Below are positions 1 to 13,667 of a DNA stretch of 64,000 nucleotides, piece after piece (the first letter of the stretch is position 1; the number at the start of each line of letters is the position of its first letter). A program made the position numbers and the translations under genes. The notes beneath the pieces are model-generated. The model was not told where the DNA came from. It saw nothing but the letters and a program-made list of their open reading frames with translations, and made no database searches. Source of the DNA: Dermatemys mawii (lineage: Eukaryota > Chordata > Testudines > Dermatemydidae); the NCBI GenBank assembly GCA_007922305.1, contig ML677335.1, forward strand, positions 40,920,949-40,984,948. The letters run 5' to 3'.

Positions 1-1104
1 GCTTATTAAAGCTATCAGTAACCAACTAACCACCATCACTTTTTGTCCTTTGACTGAAGAGGTCTTAATAGGCCACTCTACCTAAAATGGTGCTGCTACT
101 TCTGTGGCTGTAACCAGAGGTCATCTGTCTTCCAATGAAACGAGATGTAGATCTGGGCCTACACAGTCCATATGATTTCCATCAGACTAGAAAGTGTTGT
201 ATCAAGAATATTTGCCTCACGTGACAGGTCTTTGGAGTGAGAGAAACACCTCACAATAAGGGTGGAGCAGAATTGGTCTCAGTACCATTGGAGGTCGTTG
301 GGGATAGTGTCGTAAGACATTACCTAATAAAGATGAACTCTTGTTTTGATTTCACTGCAGTTAACACACACAGAACCACCACCACATTTATTACTATTTT
401 ATGGTAACTTTGCAGTGAGTGTACAATAGGGAGCAATGGAAAATAAAGCTACATTTTTACTACAGGGTTGTAGGAAACCACTACAATTCAAATACATTAT
501 TTTCCTCGTATTTTATTCCTTCCCAGACAATGTGAAGCATACCCTAAGCAAGCAACTGAAAGGCCTACTTTCAAAGACCTATGGTTCACCAAGTGCCACA
601 GATTAAATGCGGAAAGGTTAATGTTTTTGTGTATACAGATATATGAATCAACTCCCCTCTACTGTCTTATAGAAAACTGAAGTCTTGATGCTATTCCTAT
701 CCTATCCCACTGGACAGAAACCTGTCAGGATTCTCACTGGCACAGTGAAAGCAACATGAATGGCAGAAATTTTGATTGATGTCACTGCCTGCCTGTCGAG
801 CAAAATAAGAAGGGTCAACCTAATCATGTTAGATTAGTGGATACTGATGCGATATCATATATTTGGGGGCTAGATAGATATGTATTGTGCGCATGTGCAT
901 GTACAGACTTATAAATATATCTTTCAAACAATATATTTTGCCTTGCTTTAATTGTATGATCCACAGATATTCACATCAAACTCCTTTATGCAATTCCAAT
1001 AGGGTTTTTTTATTCATCTAATGAAATAAAATTAAATAGCAGATACGTTGGATAGTTGAGAAGCAGTCAGCAGTAGCTCATGGGCATCCATATCTCTTCT
1101 ACAC
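1..1104. other. Noncoding, single-copy-looking DNA
   Basis: AT-rich sequence with no open frame worth calling and no recognised repeat. It ends at the target duplication of the hAT element. Confidence 0.6.
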
Positions 1105-1484
1105 CAGGGGTCGGCAACCTATGGCACGCATGCCAAAGACAGCTTGCCGGCAGGCAGCACCATGCCATTAAAAATCCAGCCCGGTCTGCTCTTCTCCAAC
1201 CCCTCTCCCACTGCGCCCTCCTGCAAGGGCAGGCGGCAAGGGGCAGAACCTGGTCCTGCTGTCTACCTGCCTCTTCCCACAGAGTGCTGGGCTCCTGCTC
1301 CTCCTCGTCCCTCCCTCCCTGCTGGCCGATCAGCTGATGACCCTCCCGAGGGAGGAGCTGCAGCATTCTTGCTGCTTCAGGCTGAGGCAGAGAAGAAGTG
1401 GGGACAGGGCCTTGGGGAATGAGGTGAAAGCGGAGCATATCCCCTCCAGCACTCTGCCGTGAGCACCCCGACGACCCTCAGCCC

Positions 1485-1880
1485 TCTGCCCTGAGCCCTG
1501 CAGCCCACACACACACATACCAGGCCTCTGCCCTGAGCCCTGCACACACCCGAGGCGCACACCCCCCAGGTTTCTGCCCTGAACGGTGCAGCCCGGCACA
1601 CTCCCCAGGCCCCCACCTTGACCCTGTATCCCCCATCTCACACACCCAGCCCTCTGCTTGACTCCACCCCCCACCACGACCCCAGCCCTGACTCTGGCAC
1701 CCCCACACATACCCAGGCCCCCCACATCCAGGCCCTGACACCTGCACCCCCCTTACATACCCCCAGCCCTGACTCCTGCACCCTCCTTACACACACCCAG
1801 CCCCCTGCCCTAACTCTTGCACTCCCCACACATACCCAGCCCCACACCCATTGCACCCCCACAACCTGATTCTTGCACCC
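1485..1880. repeat. C/A-rich degenerate minisatellite inside the hAT element
   Basis: Imperfect tandem units of about 30 bp built from phrases such as ccctgactcctgcacccc and cacacacacccagcc. The strand is strongly C-biased, which creates long open frames (Pro/Thr/His-rich, or Gly/Val/Trp-rich on the other strand) that are not genes. Confidence 0.75.
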
Positions 1881-2164
1881 CCACTTCCCCACCCTCACAC
1901 CAAACGGGAGCTCCAGCCCACCCCCCTATCTCCACCTGCACCCCTTGCACCAAATGGAAGCTGTCTCAGGTAAGCGCTCCACACCCCAACCTCCTGCCCC
2001 AATCCAGAACCCTCTCCCTCATTCTATCTCCTGGCCAGACCGTACACCCCAACCTTCTTCACCCCGCAACCCTGGGCTCAGTGCACTTCCACCCTCAGTG
2101 CAGTGCAGAGAGAGGGGAAGAGAATGGGCCAGAACCAGGGAGAAGGTAGGTACCCACTCTGTGT

Positions 2165-2450
2165 GGGAAGGGCCGGGACCCCAGACCAGCAATGGGCTGA
2201 GCAGGGCCAGCAGCCAGGATCCCAGCTGGCAGGAGTCGGCGATGGAACCCCAGACCAGCAGCGCGCTGAGCAGTTCAGCCCACTCCTGGTCTGGGGCCCC
2301 AGCCACAGGCCCTGCTCAGCCCACTGCCGGTCTGCAGTTCTGGCTGCCAGCCTCTTGCTAGCTGGGTCCTGGATGCAGGCCCTACTCAGCCCGCTGCTGA
2401 CCTAGGTGAACAGGACCCTAGACCAGCAGCTGGCTGAGCGGGCTGGAGGC
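2165..2450. repeat. Direct and inverted GC-rich repeats inside the hAT element
   Basis: The phrase ccagaccagcag followed by a gggctgagc-like motif recurs at about 2181, 2253 and 2421, and inverted versions (ctggtctgg, ctcagcccactgc) lie near 2287-2330. The block can fold on itself. It belongs to the hAT interior and shows no gene. Confidence 0.55.
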
Positions 2451-5400
2451 ATAAGATCACCATTTTAAATTTAATTTTAAATGAAGCTTCTTAAACATTT
2501 TGAAAACTTTATTTTACGACATAAGTTTAGTTACATAATATACAGACCTATAGCGAGAGACCTTCTAAAAAACATTAAAATGTATTACCAGCACAGGAAA
2601 CCTTAAATTAAAGTGAATAAATGAAGACTCAGCACAACACTTGTGAAAGGTTGCCAACCCCTGTTCTAGACTTTGATTCATAAGAGTTTCATTTTGCACT
2701 CAGCTACTGAACTTTTAAATGTCTATCCAGTGATCCACCTGGTCAAGAACATTGAAAGCAACTCCTTCTCTGCTTAATAGGCAGCATTTGGGACAAACAT
2801 TTAAAAATAAGTCCTAAAATACCAACTGGGAAAGTCTTAAATGCATTCTCTCTCTCTGTCAAAGATGAATCTGGCGATCAAGCATTCTCAGCTATCCAGA
2901 ATATCTGCTATTTATTTCTTTTTGCATGCTTACACCATAGGTTCAGGTTCAGATTAACAAATGAATACATGCAGAGCTCCTGCCCCTGGTAGCTGCTGTC
3001 TGTCTGGCTCCAGGGATGAGGCATGCGCAGACACCACTCTGGAGGGACAACTGAGATATATTGTTGGGAATCCAGACTTCAGTGACACAATTTTGAACCT
3101 TGGACATAAAACAAGTTCATTGACCAGTTTTCTCCCTGGTTCTGAGAGGGGAATACCCCTTAGGATCTAGAAGGAAACCAAGTTGTTTTTTATTTTTTCA
3201 CTGAATACTCTTTTCTACATCTTTGCACAGCACAAGCCTTTCCTAGTACAACTGACTGGAACCATTTCTTCCTTTTAAAAAGTTACAACTGAAATGTCTA
3301 CATTCAAACCCACTCAGGAGAAAAAAAAACTCATTAAGGACATGTCTTGGACAGGGCTTGAATGAAACTAATTTCGATTTTCAAATTTTTCATTTTAGAA
3401 AGTTCACAACTCTGAATAGGATCTTCTGCTCAACTCTCTTTCTGACCTTTGGGCCTGAATGATCCTTCTAGGTTCTGAGCTCCCTCACCTTCCATTTATG
3501 CTTCTGGATTCAAGCGCACACAATACACAATCAGACCCCAACTCTTATCCCCCCCCCACCCACACACACCATTAACAGATGAATAGACTTAAAGTTATAT
3601 CACAGTGGCTCCCAAGATACATCCATCCCAACCATCCATTACATATGAGATTTCTCCCTCCTGGTTTCTTATAGTATGACACAATTAGCTGGTCGATCTA
3701 AAAAAAATTCTATTAATATATAGTATTATCTACTCATACATTATATGGAGGTTACATGGAAACAATACATCAGATCCTTAGAAAGGATAGGTAGATATTT
3801 TAGATTGAACCTACAACTACAAAACTTGCAAAATCTGACTGGTGGTTTGTAGAAAGTACATTTGCTTACACACGGAATACAGTACACCAACGTCCAAATA
3901 AATAGTAACACATATCATTGATCAAGCCCAGCGGAGCCCTAGCAATTGTGCAGGCTATGAAATTATGTATCCCAGAGCAGTTACTCCCAATTTGTTCATT
4001 TCATATAGGAATTGTGTAGCTCCTATATGACCCCTGTTTTTCCAGTCTTGGATTTGAATTTAGCTAGCTTCAAAAATGTTTTAGGGTTTACAAAGAAATT
4101 TGTAAAATGCCAACTTGAAAATTTTAATTGACTTATTAGCAATCTCTCTTCTTTGAATGACCTTTTAGTCCTCCTTATAACATATCACCTACTTTTACTA
4201 CCTTCTGGCTGACAGTTTCTAATATATTTCTTCCTACTGGATGATATCATCTGTCCTTGGATGGAATTAACTAAAGCACTGCACATTTAGAAGCTGACAT
4301 TAATCCATATCCACAGATTTTTAACAGCTGCTGGGATAAATATTGTGTTTCCACATATTAGGTTTTATAACAATGAGTAGTGGAAACAAATTGAGATTAA
4401 ATGTACACTGACAACATCAAAAGTAAAGGGGAAAAGATCCCTAGCTGATAAATGTGGTGTTTTAGTGGCTAATAAATCAATGATGAAAATACTCATTATA
4501 ATTAGCTAGACTAATTCAGTTCTAGTGTAAATATAAGGTATATTGTGTTTTCATTACATTGGTATATTTCTTTTTAATGATCACATTCATAACTAAACTG
4601 ATAGAGAGCCAGTTAAAGACCCACATAATGTTTTGAGACCTCAGTCATGAAATATAGCAATTACTATGGCATCACATTCCTTTGCAAACCATGAACTTAC
4701 TATTAGACCAATAAGTAGATAAACAATCAAGGGTTCTGGATACAGCAGGGATAAATGTTCGAAGTGGTGCACAGGGATGCAACAATAAATCTTATTGTAA
4801 ATGGGAAGTATGAAAAGAACTCCCTATACACCAGTATGAAAATGTACCCTAGTAAGTCAATTAAAATACCATATATTCTATGGGAATATCTTCTCATTTT
4901 CCTTTTACTTATAAACAGAAAATTACATCAATAAGGCAATGCAGGCTAACATCTGCAGAAACCTTGCCATTTTTATAAAATAGATGAAACTGAGCAATTG
5001 GTTTCACTACAACCTAATTATTCGCATCCATAAACTGCTCTCATTCTTAGCACTTGAGACTTTGTTAGCCTTATGCCAATACCTAGAAGATATCATAAAT
5101 CTTCTATGCTATTTCTGCACAAATACTCTACAAACATCTCCAGAAACAGTGTAGGTGTTGAACTGATCTTCTGACTTTTCTATCTGTCTGTAATCCTTGC
5201 AGGTGGGGCACAAATTTGCCCTCTTTTCACATGCATAGCTCTGCCTTAAATCAACAATGGTTCTGTGGATTACTGGAGAGTTGGCACAAAGTTTTTACAC
5301 CAAGAAATGCTTGACTAGTACTGATGGTGTAATATCTTCTGCAACAGAACTATTCAGACCAGCAGATACATAAGTGCATAAAGAATTCAAAAGAATCATG

Positions 5401-5670
5401 TCTGACAATTGGATAAACACATATTAAGCCTTTCTGAACTTCTTCTGAAGCTGTTGTAAGGCCCATACTGCAGAATTCCATGTTTGTCATCACTTTATAG
5501 TTCATTTTCTAGTACAAACATGGTTCTCTAACTGCCAACCTTACAAATCGAAGATAGGATCTTAAAGTCAAGCTGCGTTCTGTCTTGTGCATCAGTGTAC
5601 ATCTCACATCATCACCAATAATAAAGTTATTGTGGGTTATATTCTGCCCTCAGTTACACCTACACAACCT

Positions 5671-5675
<5 letters not shown>

Positions 5676-5711
<36 letters not shown>
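5676..5711. repeat. (TA)n microsatellite
   Basis: About 14 uninterrupted TA units followed by an imperfect tatata tail. Confidence 0.95.
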
Positions 5712-6409
5712 TTTAAAGAAATCTTGCAGCTGGGCTTCAAAGCTGTAACACAGGACACAATGTGACCCTGCAATTGGAACCTACCTAACAGTTCTCTTGT
5801 GGACACAAGGCAGAACAGAATCCAATTCTCACTCCTTAGAGCTGCAGCACTAATGGGAATAAAAAAGCTGTAAAAACTTGTTTTTGTTACTAACGTCAGC
5901 AGATGAGACTCAATACACCAGAGATAGGCTCTATGGAAGAAGAAGGTGCCATTTTATATGGTCACTTTCTAGACTAGATCTTCACTTTTAATAGAAAGAT
6001 TATACCTATAACAAAAAGGTTATTTGGAGGAGAAAAGGCTATTAAAACATTTACAGTTGGTTAATTTATTAAAATACTTAAGAATTCAAAGTGAAGCATA
6101 CAATCTGTCCCTGCTGCAAACACCACAAATTTACTAGATACACACTATTATCCTCCACATATTTTATTGTACCCTGATAATTTGCATGTATAATGTTGCT
6201 TCCTTCTCTTACATTTTAGAAAGTTACTACTAGAATCCTTCATCTCCACAAACAATAATAGTCAAATGTCCACTGTTAATAATAATTGTTCATCCAAGTG
6301 CAGAGAGCCTGCATAAGACCCTATGGACAACAATGGCTTCATGTTGAGGATTTAAGTGAAACTTAATTAGCGGCCAGTGCTAATGTAAGCTCTCTAAATT
6401 TCACACTTC

Positions 6410-6500
6410 AGCCCAAATCCTACAAACATGCATTTGCTTAATTTTAAGTAGACAAGAGCATCTCATTGATTTCAAAATATTGCTCATATGCATAAAACTC
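6410..6500. repeat. Old dispersed repeat ('caaatcctacaaa' type)
   Basis: Contains the phrases caaatcctacaaacatgc, gcttaattttaag and cattgatttcaaa, degenerate forms of a fold-back repeat common in birds and turtles (a 'gatcctgcaaa ... cattgacttcaatggg' family remembered without a name). Similar pieces occur near 40002, 43578, 47509, 51625 and 56195. Confidence 0.4.
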
Positions 6501-9500
6501 CATATTAATTAACTGAAGTGTTCTGAAAAGTTCACAAAGATACCAAATTCCTCCAAACTTTAACTTTTAGCTCATTTGTGAGTTTCCTCTGGAGCTAAGC
6601 AATATTACTTTCTAGAAAAAAACAAAAGTAAAAACAAAACCAAAAGTCAGTGCCTGTGCTAAGTGCATGCTGGTGGGAAGTCTGCTGTCCTTCCATCTCC
6701 CCTCTCACTTTCTTATGGGGGCATCAGAACAACCCATTCCCTCATCTTCAGGAGAATTAGAGACAGGAAAATGCCTCAACTGCTAACCCACTCTTACATT
6801 GCAGTGTAGCATAAAAGATTTTTGCTTCAGTAACTGGACTGCTGTGTCTTTCAATTCAAGACCTAAAGTATCCCAGACTGTCATGCAATAACAAAATAAT
6901 CCTGATCAGGAACATCTCAACCCCTCTCCCCCACCCAGCAAAGGGGAGCACCAGTCCAGCCACTCACTGTTCCCCCCAAAGATGCCAGTCAGCAACAGTG
7001 GTGAGAAAGGGGACAGGGATAACTACCTTTGGTGGCTTCCCCCCAGAAGACAGGGAAGTGGGCAGCATACCAGCTTCCATTCACAAAGACATTGAGGAGT
7101 AAAGGCCATAGTCCTCCTTACAACACCACCACCACCACACCTAACCTGGAGCCTACTGTGAAAAGGGGTTTGAGAATGGTAGCAACAGAGTGGCAAAAGA
7201 TACGTCAGGTACTGAAAGGTCAAAACCAATTTGTTTTAGCTGGGAACTGAGGCAGGGGTTTGCTTCCACATACATTATTTTAGTCAGAGAATCCAGGAAG
7301 GTTTTTTTCAAGTTTTCTGGCTATTAATAGCTTTGTGTGATTAGACAAGCATTCTCTATATACCTGCATGTGATGCTATTGTAGGCATAACATAGGATAC
7401 TGGGACTGAGGAATAAGAGATGATAATTCATTGATGCCACCTCTGCAAACGCATTCAATCTTCTGAAAGTGAAGCAACTTTTAACAAACATTTATTTTCT
7501 GACCTGAGATATAGTGATATTTTATAGGGGGAAAATAAAAGTTCTCAGAGAAATTCCTTCCAAAACGGTGCATTCAAAATTGCAAGATTTATTTGCTCTG
7601 CAAGATTTTTGATTCTCAGAACAAATTCAAGCACACAGCTAAGCCACATATCAGAATATCTGGGATATTCAAGAGCAAAACATCATGCCTGGTGTAAAAA
7701 TGTACACTGGAATCTCCTCTCTGCTGTGATAAAAGATCCTTGAATAGACTGCTCTCTGAACATCACATATTGTGTCAGGTACTCTCAAATTGAAGCAAAA
7801 CCCCAAGAACCAAAAGAGACTCAGCAAAATGGCATTTGGAAGGACAATGTTCTTTGGCTAGGCTCATGGCAGCTTGACTGTATGACATACCCAGATGCAT
7901 CTCTAAGATCATCAGTTCAGCTGATTGAAGATCCTGCCAAGAAACAAGATGATCCTACTGGAAAAAAAATATTGTACGCACAACTACATATCTGTCCTTA
8001 TGACAGCTAGCCATGCCCTCATTGGGAGCATGGATGGATAGGTGCTGCCCATCTTACTGACGCAAGTAGGCCACTAAAAGCTTCAGAAATTATTTGAAAC
8101 ACTTAGTCTATCCTGGGTACTGGAGATCTAGAACTACCATTGCCAGTGACAAGAAATCAGTACTTGGTCCAGAGCCAATGCTCAGTTGTGTTGTAGGAAT
8201 TTATACTTTATGTAGGAAGAAAAAATAAATTTCATTCATTATGCATTACCAATTTGATATAGGCCAAGTAGGAAACAGATTTGCAAATGCACAGCAATGC
8301 ATTTTAAATGGTAAGTTTTTGTTTTTGAATAAGAAATTACCAAATTACACAGGAAGCAATATAAAAAGGGTGTCTTTGATTAATGAATCTTCAAGCTTAT
8401 GGCACTACAGAAAGCAAATTAAACAAGCAACAGCTAATTTATAATTCCCACAGAACACAGATTATTAGTTTACACATAAATGGTATTTTGCAGACACATT
8501 TTTTAACAGAAAATTTTAAAAATCCACCAATTTAAAAAAGCTTGCTTCAGAGAAATTTAGTTGGCTTCCTTCAGACAACAAATTTTACATGAAAAAACTT
8601 AGAGCAGAAATGCTAATTATCTCTCTACCTAGTTCATTGTGCATAAATACCTTTTTGGAACCTTTCAGACATCCCTTTTTATATGAGAAGGGGTTTTCTG
8701 GTGCGGAGCGGAGGGGGAAATGAATAAATTTGGCCAACATTAACCTTAAATATGTTTGATTAACAAGGCAGATAAAAGCAAATTACATGTGATTTTGTCT
8801 AAAAGAAAGATCCTGAATTTTAAGACGACTACTGCATTTATTTATTTTAATGACAGAGTTTTGGAATTCGATTTAAACGTTTGATTTTTTTAGGATAGTT
8901 TAAATATTATGTTGTTGCCAAACCTTAGGTTCTATCGTCTGGAAGAAATAATGCTTTCTCATGACAAAGACTTGAAAGATATATCCTGTTAATTTTTTTT
9001 TCCTCGTTCACATTCACATGTGTTGAAACTCATTGCTTCTGGAAATGAAGATGCTCTGGTGTCAGCTGTAAAAACTGTATCTCACTTCCTCAGACAAGTA
9101 GATATTTATTGACAGGGTGTGAGAGAGAAAGAGAGAGGAGAGAGACTGCCTGTCCTGAAGCCAGTAACCTTGGTGAAGATGCAATGTCACAAACACCAAG
9201 CCATCATTCTCGTAGATGTACAGCATATTATTTAAAGGGAAACAAATATCAGCCACTGAATGTCACTACAAGGACACATCTTCTGCCTCTTAACTAAACT
9301 TATCGGCGCTGTGGTTTAATACGGTACCTTTTTCATCCTCCCCTCAAATTCATCTTCTAAAGCAGCTCTTGACACTACCAGAGAGCAGTCAAGACTAAGA
9401 TTTAGTGGCCATTGCTTCAAACACATCTAGATTTATTGACATTTGTGGCCTGCTTCTTCTCTCAGTAACTGTACACAGGATTAATTTTAACAACTTCTTG

Positions 9501-10527
9501 ATAGTTAAATTGTAAATGCTACTTGTCGTAGTATGAAAGGTTCATAGAGATAATACTGTGTGAAGTCACTTCCACAGTTCTCAGTTTTTAATTGGAAGGC
9601 CATGACTTTAATCAGGCGGCCTTAACTATTTCAGTCTTGCCAAGCTTCTGTTTCCAGCAAGGAATTGGATGAATTAAGCATCTGGAAACTCGCTCTCTCT
9701 TTTCCTGGAATAGGTTTGTACCTGGATGCATTATCTGGTTTACATGGTTATTGATTGGAAATGGAAATCCACAGTATCAAAAAATTAACCCTGACTTTCA
9801 AAATGTATATAAATCACTACGTATTACTTGGATAACACATTTCTCACTTTTTGGCACACAATCTGTACCTCCTGTGGATTCCTTTGTATTAATGATCAAA
9901 TGACTAAAATCATTACATTAGGCCCTTCATAGTATACCTCTGTATTGTTATAACACTGTCTGAAAAGCATAAATCTGCTCCTACAAGGAAATATGCTTAC
10001 CTGCTTGTCAATTATTCATGCTAATCTTTATACTCATGATTTTCAAATCCAGTAATAAGACTGAAAATTGAATTGCGTGCTAATATCCCAACACTTCTGA
10101 TTATTCTCTGTCCAAAATTATCATATTCATATAGCAATACCTTCTTAGCAAAGTACCTACATGCTAAAAGGGAAGGAAGACAAAATAGGTCATCTCCCCT
10201 AATGTTGTATTGAAGAGTGAATTTGCAGTGCTCTGTAAAAATTAACTGATACATGAAAAAGAGAGTTTTTGAATGTTAAATTTAAAAGTCCAAAAACACC
10301 CAAGAGCCATAACTATAATTATTGCCGAGGGAAGCTGTTTAAGACTAAAAATACATTTCTATTAACAAAATTAGTTTTTATTGCCTTTTTTCAAGCTTTC
10401 AGTGAATAACCTTTGATGATAGTAAATGATAATGATTCATTAAAATAAATGAATTTGTATTTCAGAAGTATGCATATATATATATATAAAAAAATCAGCC
10501 TAGAAACCATTTCAATGTTTGTAAATC

Positions 10528-10553
10528 AAAAAAAACAAAAACAAAAACAAAAA
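10528..10553. repeat. A-rich (AAAAAC)n simple repeat
   Basis: Run of A with C every sixth base. Confidence 0.9.
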
Positions 10554-11544
10554 GAGGGGACAGAACAATTTGTGGATGAATAATTGTGCAGTGATGAAGA
10601 CTTGCTGACAAAGTTGCCAACACATGGGTCTACAGTTTAACAGAGAAATTACAAATAGATATTAGGATGATGATATAATCAAAATTACTTAATTTTAATT
10701 AACAACCTCTACAAAGTTTTCAAAACTTAAAATAGTTAAAGCAAGTGAACACGTACTAATCTCAGATAGCACAATTTCTACAATCTTTATCAGAGCATAT
10801 TTCAGTTGGAGAGAACAACAGTAATGCTACTGAGTAGAGAAAAAACTGTAAAATATGTCTATAATCTGGACTTCAGATGGCATGTAATATCATGGCAACT
10901 AAGAGTTAATTAACAAAATGCAGGTTTTATGCAGTATCTACATGCCAGGAAAATATACTCAATTTTCCTCTAGTTTATGGGGAAAAAGCAATGGTGTATT
11001 ATTATAACAATATAAATCTCCAGAACTCTTGTGATGATATCTAATTTACATGGCTGTCACTGGGAAATGTGATACAGTGAATTATACACAATAGTAAGCT
11101 TAATTATGAACAGTGACCTAGAAATCTTGATTAGAAATCATTGGTTCACTACACTCGGAGTCTGTAAAAACAATGATGAATTTATATAGCAAACTGCAAT
11201 TTCAGATAAATTATTCCTTGGAAATCAAAAGAAAGTGTAGATTAAAGAAAAAATTATTTCCTAGGATCATGCCAAATTTTAAGTACACTATCCAACACAC
11301 AGTTAAAATACTACAATAATATATCTAGTTTGCAGAAAAGGATCTAGATAATATTCACACCAATTCTTTCCAAATACAGAATAGGTTTTCCTTTTGGCAT
11401 TTATAAACGAAAGTCCTGATTCTTCAAAGAACACTCAGTTCAAACAGGAGGTGCTCAGTGCCTCACAAATGGTGGCATGCATCTTACTGGATTGGATCCT
11501 AACTTTTTACAACAGAGAGGGAGAAGAGTAGCAGTTAGCCCAAG

Positions 11545-11800
11545 GAACCTCAGGCCCAGATTTTATTTCCAGCTTTACCACTGATTTACTATATGATCTT
11601 GAGCAGATCATTTAAGCCTAGATTATCAAAAGGAACTTGTGATTTTGGGAATCTCAATTTCTGGGTACCTAACTTGAGACCTTAAAGCAGTTGGATTTTC
11701 AGAATATGAAAATTAGGTCCCTTTAAGTTTAAAGCATCTCAGGGTTGGCATTCAAAAGCTTAGGCACCCACAAATCACAAGTAATATAGAACGGGAAACC
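11545..11800 (+). repeat. MIR-like SINE scrap joined to an old dispersed repeat
   Basis: 11550-11620 resembles the MIR core (ttccagctttaccactgatttac, then gatcttgagcagatcatttaagcct). 11620-11800 resembles a bird/turtle dispersed repeat with phrases gattttgggaatctcaatt, gggtacctaacttgagacc and taggcacccacaaatcac. A second copy of that type lies at 60685-60840. Family name not known to me. Confidence 0.5.
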
Positions 11801-12831
11801 AAGGCATGACCTATAAAATAAATATACAGCCAGAGTCACATGGGAGTCTTACGGGTAAATTATTTAATGCTTTTCAAATGTAATGTGGTCAAGCAGCATT
11901 AGATGAAAGGTTCTATTGAAGTGCAATGCATCATTATAGTAAACTTACAGAAAGCATGCACTCATATGTTTAGATATTGTATCAGAGGTGGTATATAAAT
12001 GAATTCTCTCTCAACCATTAATTGGTCTACCTTATAGTTTATAATACTGCTGTTCTCAAGCATTAAACAATGCAAGATTACTACAAATTTAAACAGAAGC
12101 TGAAGTACAAAATTATATAAAAAGGATCCATGTTGTTTTATAAAGGATTGAACTTTAAACTTCAATGTTACAAACAGTTTAATTGTTGCCAGAAGAGTCT
12201 GGCCACTTCTAAACTGCTAACCAAAAAAGTCTTTCAGATGAAGACTTCCTGAAATATATTATTTTGTTTTAGAGAAAATTTATATTTTCACATAGAAACA
12301 GATTAAATAAATCATAATTACAACAGTAAACATGTAAATTCTGATCAATAAGTACTTGACTCCCCATCCCCCCAACACTAACAGCTGCAATAAAGCTTTA
12401 AATGTAAAGCTGAGCACAACCAGCCATAAAAGTATGTAAAATAAATGAGGATAACATAATGAGGGAATCCAACATTCATCTCATAAATATAACATAACGA
12501 CCACAACTAAAATGTCAGAGAATCTAATAAATCAATATGGTAGGACAGAGATATCTTTATGCTCAGCATACATAAAAAAATATATTTACACACAGGATAT
12601 TTTAAAGCAAGCACCAAACAAAAAGAATTATAAGACGCTTAACTCCTTATTTGCTTCAGGCTCAAAAGTTCCATGATATTTTAATATCCCTCTATTGTTT
12701 TCTAACTGTAGAGTGTGTGTTTTCTAATGTAGAAAATCAACAGCATAATCAATCAATGTAGAAAATAAAATATTAAGAGTTAGAATTTGAAAAACTATTC
12801 CATAGGTTTTTTTGGAAATACATCCTGCAAG

Positions 12832-12849
12832 AAAAAAAAAAAAAAAAAA
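12832..12849 (+). repeat. Poly-A tract
   Basis: Eighteen consecutive A. No retroposon body is recognised immediately upstream. Confidence 0.9.
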
Positions 12850-13106
12850 GAAAGTGTGTGGACTTTAACATCTGAAGATTTTTAGATGTTTGAGCTAATT
12901 ATGCTTTTGTTGATAATACATTATGGACGAAATTTCTCCATTAATCACGTTCAAATATTAAAAAGGGCTAAATCTCCTGTGCTGTGCTGGTAAACAAGTC
13001 AAGCATCATTAAGTCCACTAATTTTTAGACAATGCACTGTAAGTGCATCAAATAATGTTGTAGTATTCCAATCTAGCAGTTAGAGAAGCGGGCTAGGAGA
13101 TGACAG

Positions 13107-13525
13107 TAGACCTGGTGTGGAATTTTTCAGTTAAACATTTTTTCATCGAAAAAGCCAATTAATTGAAATTAAAACTGTTCACAGGAACGGGTTGGTCTAG
13201 ATGAAAAACGTTTTTTTTTTAAAAAAAAAAGTTTAGAAATTTCTAAATGTCCTTTTCCTGACATTTTCAAAATGAAAAAGTTTTGGTTTAGGAGTCAAAA
13301 CAACTTTATGTTAATTTATGTTAAAAGGGGAAGAGAATTAAAAGGTTGAACTTAACAAAACATTTAGATTGAAAATATCAGATTGGATCAGATTTTTTAT
13401 TCGTGAAAATTTTTGATTCATGAAAATTTTCAAGGTTGACTTTTCATCCTGATTTGGGATGGGAAACAACTTGAAACTTTGAAAATTCTCATTGGATGGG
13501 AAAACGAATTTCCTGCCCAGCTCTA
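13107..13525. mobile_element. Degenerate inverted-repeat element (MITE-like), 419 bp
   Basis: The left end tagacctggtgtggaatttt and the right end, reverse-complemented, tagagctgggcaggaaattc form an imperfect inverted repeat. The inside is full of diverged short repeats of the type gaaaatttt / ttttcaaaatg. The phrase gcccagctcta is familiar from a common reptile and bird repeat. No coding potential. Exact boundaries and class are uncertain. Confidence 0.45.
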
Positions 13526-13667
13526 GTCAACAATTCTAGTTTGTTTGTTCTTTTTTATTTCCAGCTGTGCTACTGGTTAAACTGGAACAGCTTTGAGATC
13601 CTCAGATAGGTTTTACAGTACCAAAAGTCTAATATACTAATGCAAATCTATTCAGAGTTTCACAATC

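Larger units (their letters stand above)
1105..2663. mobile_element. Non-autonomous hAT DNA transposon, 1559 bp
   Basis: The left end reads caggggtcggcaacctatg and the right end, reverse-complemented, reads caggggttggcaacctttc, a nearly perfect inverted repeat of about 17 bp of the CAGGGGTYGGCAAC type found in Charlie-like hAT elements. The element is flanked by an 8-bp target duplication, ttctacac (1097-1104) and ttctagac (2664-2671), with one mismatch. The 8-bp length and TCTAGA-like core are what hAT transposases produce. No hAT transposase frame is present. The inside is a GC-rich C/A minisatellite, then repeats with CCAGACCAGCAG, then an AT-rich tail (2460-2640), so it was moved in trans. 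The long open frames across it are proline-rich translations of the minisatellite. Confidence 0.88.
2664..11544. other. AT-rich noncoding stretch
   Basis: No supportable exon. Apart from the simple repeats listed separately, a C-rich and CA-rich patch at about 3549-3568 and scraps of old dispersed repeats, nothing is recognised. Short open frames (for example 2961-3170, 7029-7250, 8241-8444) have no recognisable motif and no coding look. Confidence 0.55.

Noticed and set aside
1067..2405. Many overlapping open frames on both strands, up to 162 codons
   Set aside because: They are translations of the C-rich minisatellite and GC-rich repeats of the hAT element, low-complexity and proline- or glycine-rich, with no domain.
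2961..3170. 69-codon frame with several cysteines
   Set aside because: No recognised motif, no exon-like borders and AT-rich surroundings; not supportable as a gene.
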